A stretch of DNA of 18,623 nucleotides from assembly GCA_001795035.1 (NCBI GenBank), contig MGMW01000027.1, positions 1-18,623 on the forward strand, read 5' to 3'. The notes beneath the pieces were generated by a model. The model was given only the letters and a program-made list of their open reading frames with translations. It was not told the DNA's origin and ran no database searches. How positions within the stretch are numbered: position 1 is the stretch's first letter; each line of letters starts with the position of its first letter. A program made the position numbers and the translations under genes. The stretch is from Chloroflexi bacterium RBG_13_53_26 (GTDB lineage: Bacteria > Chloroflexota > Dehalococcoidia > UBA2247 > RBG-13-53-26). Shown piece by piece: positions 14,309 through 18,623 of the stretch.

Positions 14309-15346
14309 TCAAAGATAGGGACACTGCGGGTCGGGGCCAAGGTAGTCCTCTCTGCCTTCAGCCCGGGCAAAGGCCAGTGCTATTGCTCGGCAGCCCCGGC
14401 ATACCGGCCAGTAGGAACACGATTCACAGCCGTTGTGATATTCCTCCCTTGTCCTCAGTGACTCCAGCACGGGTGAATCTATCCACAGCTCACGGAAGGA
14501 GTCCTGTTTGATATTTCCAATGGGTAGATCCATACGACGGCAGGGCATTATGGTGCCATCGGTGGTAATGGTCACCCCGAAGACGCCTGCGGCACACCCG
14601 CCCATAGGGACCTCTGTCTGAGGAATGTGACCATCCATCTCTGCTATGGTGGCCAATGGGTCGCGGGAGGTAACGGCAATCTTGCTGCCGTTCTTGTACC
14701 GGCGCAGCTCATCATAGAGACGAGCTATGTCCTCACGAGTCAACACCTCATTCATAAGAGCCTTCCCCTTGCCAGAGGGGACCAGGCGTGAAAAAGCAAT
14801 GCCACTCGCTCCCAGTTTTTCAGCTACGTCGATCAGTCCCTCGATCTGGGCCATGTTGCGTCTGGTAACCGTCAGATTGATGTTGGTCTCGATCTCTTCA
14901 GCCACCAGTTTTCTGATACCCTCTAGAGTGCGGCGATATGCTCCCTGCCCTCTCAGACTGTCATGCGTGCCTTCAAGCCCGTCAAGGCTGATCTGTACAT
15001 CAGCCACCTGTACCTCTCTTAGCCGTCGGGCCATCGCTTTGTCTATGAGTGTCCCATTGCTCATCAGGGATATAGAGAAGCCGCACCCCCGGGCAAAACC
15101 CAGCACCTCAAAAAGGTCCTGTCGCAATAGTGGCTCGCCGCCGGTGAAATGAAGGCTGGGCGATATGTCAACATCGTAATCTATCGCCCAGCCTGCAATT
15201 GTTTGCTTCAGTTCGGTGATTGCCCCGCAGATTTCCTCATACTTCATCTCCGACACTGATGCCGATTGGTAACAGTGCCGGCACGACAGATTGCATCTTT
15301 CCGTCAAATGAAACTGGACGAAGAAATCAAACGGAGTCCCTTTCAT
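14309..15346 (-). CDS. Radical SAM protein with full SPASM domain (putative peptide maturase)
   Basis: Radical SAM enzymes cleave S-adenosylmethionine to form a 5'-deoxyadenosyl radical. The 345-aa protein has the core cluster motif ERCNLSCRHCYQ (Cys18, 22, 25), the SAM-binding FTGGEPL (67-73), MSNGTLID (95-102) and SLDGLEGTHD (120-129). The C-terminal SPASM domain has seven cysteines (251, 269, 307, 310, 316, 319, 342), enough for two auxiliary [4Fe-4S] clusters. SPASM enzymes commonly modify ribosomal peptides (PqqE, MftC) or mature proteins. The ATG has only a weak SD (GTAGG) and lies 50 bases after a 32-codon gene that could be its substrate. A heme-synthesis role (NirJ/AhbD-like) or cofactor maturation for the nearby AOR are alternatives. 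The substrate is unknown. Confidence 0.88.
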   Translation of the reverse strand: MKGTPFDFFVQFHLTERCNLSCRHCYQSASVSEMKYEEICGAITELKQTIAGWAIDYDVDISPSLHFTGGEPLLRQDLFEVLGFARGCGFSISLMSNGTLIDKAMARRLREVQVADVQISLDGLEGTHDSLRGQGAYRRTLEGIRKLVAEEIETNINLTVTRRNMAQIEGLIDVAEKLGASGIAFSRLVPSGKGKALMNEVLTREDIARLYDELRRYKNGSKIAVTSRDPLATIAEMDGHIPQTEVPMGGCAAGVFGVTITTDGTIMPCRRMDLPIGNIKQDSFRELWIDSPVLESLRTREEYHNGCESCSYWPVCRGCRAIALAFARAEGREDYLGPDPQCPYL

Positions 15347-15359
15347 TGCCTACTGCTTT

Positions 15360-15376
15360 GTTGCCAAACTGGCAAC
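15360..15376 (-). promoter_or_regulatory. Small hairpin just ahead of the radical SAM start codon
   Basis: GTTGCC / GGCAAC pair over 6 bp around a five-base loop, ending 13 bases before the radical SAM ATG. Together with that gene's weak SD, it may reduce translation of the enzyme relative to the upstream 32-codon gene. Confidence 0.35.
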
Positions 15377-15396
15377 TACTTTCCCTTTCAGGACTT

Positions 15397-15495
15397 TCAA
15401 GCGAGGCAATTTCTAGCCAGAACCCTGCTCCTAGCCATTGCCTCCTTGAATCTCTGAAAGAACCTGGCTTCTCTTTCACGAGATTCAGCGCTCAT
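15397..15495 (-). CDS. 32-aa peptide, candidate radical SAM substrate (precursor peptide)
   Basis: This gene is too short for most gene callers but well supported. ATG 15495 is preceded by AAGGAGG (15505-15511) at nine bases, with a promoter upstream at 15563-15591, and it lies 50 bases before the radical SAM/SPASM gene on the same strand. The peptide starts MSAESREREARFFQRF, has a charged, helix-forming middle (KEAMARSRVL) and ends ARNCLA, with one Cys two residues from the C-terminus. PqqA and MftA are peptides of about 23-30 aa modified near the C-terminus by neighbouring SPASM enzymes, so size and position fit a precursor. It lacks the known core motifs of PqqA (Glu/Tyr) and MftA (C-terminal Val-Tyr). 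A regulatory leader peptide is the main alternative. Confidence 0.5.
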   Translation of the reverse strand: MSAESREREARFFQRFKEAMARSRVLARNCLA

Positions 15496-15562
15496 GGCCC
15501 AGCTCCTCCTTTCCCCAACATCTCACAGGCGATCATATCGTCTCATCATCTGTGGCAACTGC

Positions 15563-15591
15563 ATGCTACCCCACAGGCCCCTCGTTGTCAA
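15563..15591 (-). promoter_or_regulatory. Promoter for the 32-aa peptide and radical SAM genes
   Basis: On the minus strand, a perfect TTGACA (15586-15591), a 17-base spacer and TAGCAT (15563-15568, 4/6). The leader to the peptide start codon is about 60 bases. Confidence 0.6.
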
Positions 15592-15730
15592 GAGATGAGG
15601 TGATCTCTGTAGTCAGAACCTGGCACACTTCCCCCCGGTCGCTCCGCTGGACAATAGCCCAGCCTACGGACTAAAACAAGAAGGCTACATATGACTGCGG
15701 TACTCAAGAATAGTAGTGGAGTATGTGGAG

Positions 15731-15736
15731 TATAAT
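15731..15736 (+). promoter_or_regulatory. Perfect -10 box (TATAAT) ahead of the Ntn-hydrolase-like gene
   Basis: TATAAT lies 32 bases before the start codon at 15769. No good -35 box is seen 16-18 bases upstream, so the promoter call rests on the -10 and its position only. The remainder of the divergent gap 15496-15768 holds the peptide-gene promoter and nothing else I can support. Confidence 0.4.
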
Positions 15737-15768
15737 GTAGGGCACACTGAGACAAGGGAGGTAACCAG

Positions 15769-16500
15769 ATGTCATTTGTAATAACTGTGTATGTGCCAAC
15801 CGGCATAGTCATGGCTTCAGATAGTCGGCAGTCGATCACTATCGAGGGCAAGACCCCGGATGGAAAGTCCCTGCCCAAGATAGAAACGGTCAGCTCCGAC
15901 TTCGCCTATAAGACCTTCCTGATGCCTGCTCAGAGGGTAGGCATCAACACCTTTGGTGAGTCTCTTCTGGGGAAGATAAGCATAGAAAGCCACATAAAAA
16001 GGTTCGCAGAGGAAGTCCTTGACGACAATGACGATGTCAACTCAATACCCCGCAAGCTGGTCGACTTCTTCAGACAGAGTTTTCCTCAGGCAGATACAGC
16101 CTTTCATGTGGCCGGCTACAATAGAATCGAGAGGAAGAGCATCCCTTATGTTTTCCTCTGTCATGTGGGGAAGGACTCCGTGCAGAGGCAGAATCTGGCC
16201 CACAATACGGAGAATATCGTCTATGGAGCAACCTGGGGTGGCCAGGCAGATGTCATCGCCTCCCTTCTTCAGCCAACACAGGCTCAGCCAAAGCCACCGA
16301 TAATCTGGGATGCCATGACCGTTCAGGACGCCATAGACTTCGCTATCTATGCGGTGAGGACCACCATTGACACCATGCGCTTCCAGGCACGTCCCAAGAA
16401 TGTCGGAGGGCCTGTGGATGTTCTCTTGTTTATGCCTGATGAGCCGCCGCGCTGGATCCAGAGAAAAGAATTCAGAGGGGAGATAGCCTGGCCAGCCTAG
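15769..16500 (+). CDS. Proteasome-type Ntn-hydrolase-like protein with N-terminal Ser
   Basis: The 243-aa product begins MSFVITVYVP followed by TGIVMASDSRQS. Removing Met would expose Ser1, and the conserved SDSR then places Asp at mature position 17, exactly as the Asp17 of proteasome beta subunits after Thr1. A Lys-Ile pair at mature 36-37 (LPKIETV) sits where the proteasome catalytic Lys33 region is expected. Proteasome-like N-terminal threonine hydrolases, including the Anbu/HslV relatives, share this GxVxAxDSR strand. Here Ser would be the nucleophile. ATG 15769 has AGGGAGGT at a seven-base spacing. There is no partner ATPase or second subunit in the window, and neighbours on both sides are on the minus strand. 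The fold is my inference from these motifs; the substrate is unknown. Confidence 0.65.
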   Translation: MSFVITVYVPTGIVMASDSRQSITIEGKTPDGKSLPKIETVSSDFAYKTFLMPAQRVGINTFGESLLGKISIESHIKRFAEEVLDDNDDVNSIPRKLVDFFRQSFPQADTAFHVAGYNRIERKSIPYVFLCHVGKDSVQRQNLAHNTENIVYGATWGGQADVIASLLQPTQAQPKPPIIWDAMTVQDAIDFAIYAVRTTIDTMRFQARPKNVGGPVDVLLFMPDEPPRWIQRKEFRGEIAWPA

Positions 16501-16526
16501 GTCAGGCTCGTGTCACTTCCTACCCG

Positions 16527-17777
16527 TTATGAACAGTAGCGGCGGAAAACGAGTACAGAGTTGTGGCCACCGAAACCGAAGGAGTTCGACACCGCCGTCT
16601 CCACTGGCACAGCACGCGCTTGGTGAGGCACGAAATCCAGATCACACTCGGGGTCGGGTGAATCCAGATTTATGGTCGGCGGCACAACGCCATGATTTAT
16701 GGCCAGCACGCATATTATGGCCTCCACTACCCCCGCCGCTCCAAGGAGATGTCCGGTCATAGATTTGGTGGCAGAGATAGGAATGCGATAGGCATCCGGC
16801 CCAAACACATTCTTGATGGCGCGGGTCTCAGCTCTGTCGTTGAGCAGTGTGGATGTGCCGTGAGCATTGATGTAATCGATATCACTGGGTTTGAGCCCGG
16901 CCCTTTCCATAGCTATTCTGAGAGCTCTGGTGGCACCCTCTCCGTCCGGTGACGGCTGAGTCAGGTGAAAAGCGTCGCTGGTAGCACTGTACCCGGCAAG
17001 CTCAGCAAGAATGGGTACTCCACGGCTCAAGGCATGATCCAGGCTTTCAAGCACGATGATGCCAGCCCCTTCACCTAACACGAAGCCATCACGCTGAGCG
17101 TCGAAGGGGCGACACGCCGTCTGCGGACTGGTGTTCCTCGTGGACAGGGCACGGGCTGCACTGAAGGCAGCTAGACAGATAGGGCCTATCGGTGCTTCAG
17201 TTCCGCCGGCTATCATGACCTCGGCCTCTCCGTGTCTAACCAGCTCATAAGCCTGGCCAATGGCATCAGCACCGCTGGAGCAGGCTGACGAAGGCGAATA
17301 GCTTGGTCCCTTGGCTCCCAGCAGCAAGGCTACCTGCACAGCCGCAGCATCACCTGTCATGGTTGGAGCCAGAATAGGGCTTATCCTTCTTGGTCCTTCA
17401 CGGTTCAACAACTCCAGTTGCTCGCAAACTGAAAGTAGACCACAAACGCTGTTGCCAACAATAACCCCAGTCTCCTCAGCACCGTTGCTGGCTATCTTCA
17501 GGTCCGCGGCTGCCGTGGCCTGCATGCTGGCGGCCACGGCAAACTGGGCGAACCGATCCATGCGGTGGGCTTCCTTCTGGGTCACGTAGTCGCCAGGGTC
17601 GAATCCCTTCACCTCAGCAGCGAACTTCGTGGCGAAAGGCGTTGTATCAAAAGAGCTGATATAGTCTACCCCTGACCTTCCAGCGATGAGTGACTGCCAC
17701 ATGTCCGGTACAGTGCAACCTGTTGCACTGATCACTCCCATGCCAGTGACAACAACCCGTCTCAATCCGTTAACCAC
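16527..17777 (-). CDS. fabF: 3-oxoacyl-ACP synthase II (KAS II)
   Basis: FabF condenses malonyl-ACP with an acyl-ACP during fatty-acid elongation. The 416-aa protein starts with RRVVVTGMGVISATG and has the Cys-His-His triad: SSACSSG with Cys166, NAHGTST with His306 and KSMTGHLLGAAG with Lys338 and His343. The C-terminal SNSFGFGGHN is typical. The start is GTG 17777, with AAGGAG nine bases upstream. It stands alone: no acpP, fabD, fabG or fabH is adjacent, so it may be an additional elongating enzyme or serve a special lipid or polyketide. It reads convergent to the Ntn-hydrolase-like gene with a 26-base gap and divergent from the GNAT gene. Confidence 0.94.
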   Translation of the reverse strand: MVNGLRRVVVTGMGVISATGCTVPDMWQSLIAGRSGVDYISSFDTTPFATKFAAEVKGFDPGDYVTQKEAHRMDRFAQFAVAASMQATAAADLKIASNGAEETGVIVGNSVCGLLSVCEQLELLNREGPRRISPILAPTMTGDAAAVQVALLLGAKGPSYSPSSACSSGADAIGQAYELVRHGEAEVMIAGGTEAPIGPICLAAFSAARALSTRNTSPQTACRPFDAQRDGFVLGEGAGIIVLESLDHALSRGVPILAELAGYSATSDAFHLTQPSPDGEGATRALRIAMERAGLKPSDIDYINAHGTSTLLNDRAETRAIKNVFGPDAYRIPISATKSMTGHLLGAAGVVEAIICVLAINHGVVPPTINLDSPDPECDLDFVPHQARAVPVETAVSNSFGFGGHNSVLVFRRYCS

Positions 17778-17831
17778 CTGTCACCTCTCCTTAGCTGTCG
17801 ACTAACTGATTTGTGTCGCCCAAACCATGCC

Positions 17832-17860
17832 ATGCTACAGTGGCCCACGCTGCTTATCAA
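17832..17860 (-). promoter_or_regulatory. Promoter for fabF
   Basis: On the minus strand, TTGATA (17855-17860, 5/6), a 17-base spacer and TAGCAT (17832-17837, 4/6), about 55 bases before the GTG start. The -10 is the same hexamer as in the peptide/radical SAM promoter. No palindrome for a fatty-acid regulator was recognised. Confidence 0.5.
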
Positions 17861-17961
17861 GTAGTTGTGTTATAGAAGATAGTTCCACTCAAGCGGATGT
17901 ATTGCTCAGCTCAGGGCTGATGCTGTCTCCTGAACCAGCACCATCTCTTTGATCATTTGTC

Positions 17962-17991
17962 TTGCCTTGTGTAACCCTATTCCGATATATT
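17962..17991 (+). promoter_or_regulatory. Promoter for the GNAT acetyltransferase gene
   Basis: TTGCCT (17962-17967, 4/6), an 18-base spacer and TATATT (17986-17991, 5/6), about 50 bases before GTG 18042. A weak TCAGC/GCTGA hairpin lies upstream near 17906-17920. Confidence 0.45.
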
Positions 17992-18041
17992 GAATCACAG
18001 AACCGCAAACTCTGATATGAGCCGGGAAAGGAGCAGGGAAA

Positions 18042-18623
18042 GTGAACATCAAGATCCGACGGGCGCGCCCCGAGGATGCCAAACTGCTTGCGTGGTGCAT
18101 GCTCATGGCCGGCCGGTCACACATGAAGATCGGCATTTGGGACCTCGTCATCTCTCAACCTGAGGATAGATGCCTGTCTTTCCTGGAGATGCTGGCTCTG
18201 CAGGGACCGCGCCACATGTGCTATTACACCGAGTTCCTGGTCGCAGAAGTGGATGGCCGCCCCGTGGCTGCTCTGGAGGGTTTCGATCCGATTGCCAACG
18301 GAGAGGAGACGGTCACGGAACCGATGGCCGCTGTGATTCAGCGGATGGGATTGACTGCAGAAGATATGACGCTCGGTCAAGATAGCCTCGCGGCCTTCTT
18401 CACCTGTCACTCTGACTTTCTGGAGGGTGCCTGGGTTATCGAGCAGGTGGCCACCCGCCCGGAGTACCGCCGCATGGGGGTGATCAGTAGCTTACTTGAG
18501 GCAATCCTCGACGAGGGTCGACAGCAGGGCTTCCGTCAAGCCCAGGTCAGCTACTACATCGGCAACACCCCGGCCGAGCGCTCCTACCAGAAAGCAGGCT
18601 TCAGATACCTGGATGAGAAGCGC
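18042..18623 (+). CDS. GNAT-family N-acetyltransferase, 3' end cut by window edge
   Basis: An open frame from GTG 18042, with AAAGGAG eight bases upstream, runs 194 codons to the window end without a stop. It begins as (M)NIKIRRARPEDAKLL, a typical GNAT beta1-alpha1 opening. The acetyl-CoA-binding motif A appears at about residues 143-160 as EQVATRPEYRRMGVISSLL, with RRMGVI in the place of the usual R/Q-x-x-G-x-G/A loop. SYYIGNTPAERSYQKAGF then follows, the conserved end of the fold. A long insert between strands (about residues 85-130) is larger than in minimal GNATs. The acetyl acceptor is unknown; these enzymes modify amines on small molecules or proteins. It diverges from fabF with its own promoter. 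Confidence 0.85.
   Translation, partial: MNIKIRRARPEDAKLLAWCMLMAGRSHMKIGIWDLVISQPEDRCLSFLEMLALQGPRHMCYYTEFLVAEVDGRPVAALEGFDPIANGEETVTEPMAAVIQRMGLTAEDMTLGQDSLAAFFTCHSDFLEGAWVIEQVATRPEYRRMGVISSLLEAILDEGRQQGFRQAQVSYYIGNTPAERSYQKAGFRYLDEKR

Noticed and set aside
13833..14324. 163-codon minus-strand frame opposite the SCP2 gene
   Set aside because: The plus-strand frame has a clear SCP2 pattern and an SD; the minus-strand frame looks hydrophobic only because it mirrors it.
1..18623. CRISPR array, insertion sequence, prophage or integron
   Set aside because: No spaced direct repeats, transposase, integrase or terminal inverted repeats were seen on reading both strands.

Overview
The window looks like chromosomal DNA of an anaerobic bacterium, most likely a member of the Dehalococcoidia (phylum Chloroflexota). 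This placement is an inference from gene content and protein style: a DUF1385 membrane protein in a ribosomal-protein operon, an archaeal/actinobacterial-style polyprenyl synthase, a tungsten aldehyde oxidoreductase and strong Shine-Dalgarno (SD) sites. No 16S gene or other firm marker is present. I see no CRISPR array, insertion sequence or prophage. Genes lie mostly in short, tightly spaced operons.

Layout. (1) 1-68: a tRNA-Asp(GTC), minus strand, cut by the window start. (2) 234-5299, plus strand: rpiB, dxs, a polyprenyl diphosphate synthase, a PduO-type cobalamin adenosyltransferase, hisA and hisI, closely packed and probably co-transcribed. They join pentose-phosphate, MEP isoprenoid, cobalamin and histidine metabolism. 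A REP-like palindrome follows. (3) 5409-7279, minus strand: rplU-rpmA-rpmE-DUF1385, with a promoter at 7250-7279. rplU appears to start at AUU. (4) 7276-8231, minus strand: three small genes of unknown function; the 81-aa and 38-aa pair is driven by a perfect-consensus sigma70-type promoter. (5) 8353-14280, plus strand: a four-gene operon of a ChoD-like GMC flavoprotein with a four-cysteine cluster, an AOR-family tungsten oxidoreductase, an acyl-CoA ligase and an SCP2 lipid-binding protein. (6) 14309-15591, minus strand: a radical SAM/SPASM enzyme preceded by a 32-codon gene with its own promoter and SD, a candidate modified-peptide (RiPP) pair. (7) 15769-16500, plus strand: a protein resembling a proteasome-type Ntn hydrolase with Ser at position 2. 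(8) 16527-17777, minus strand: a lone fabF, divergent from a GNAT acetyltransferase cut by the window end.

How the genes may work together. The GMC-AOR-ligase-SCP2 operon reads as an alcohol-to-acyl-CoA route: the GMC enzyme oxidises an alcohol, AOR oxidises the aldehyde to the acid, the ligase makes the CoA thioester and SCP2 carries the lipid. The steps follow from family knowledge; the substrate (sterol, terpenoid or long-chain alcohol) is not shown by the sequence. The most novel candidates are this operon, the 32-aa peptide with its SPASM enzyme, the Ser-type proteasome-like protein and the AUU-initiated rplU.
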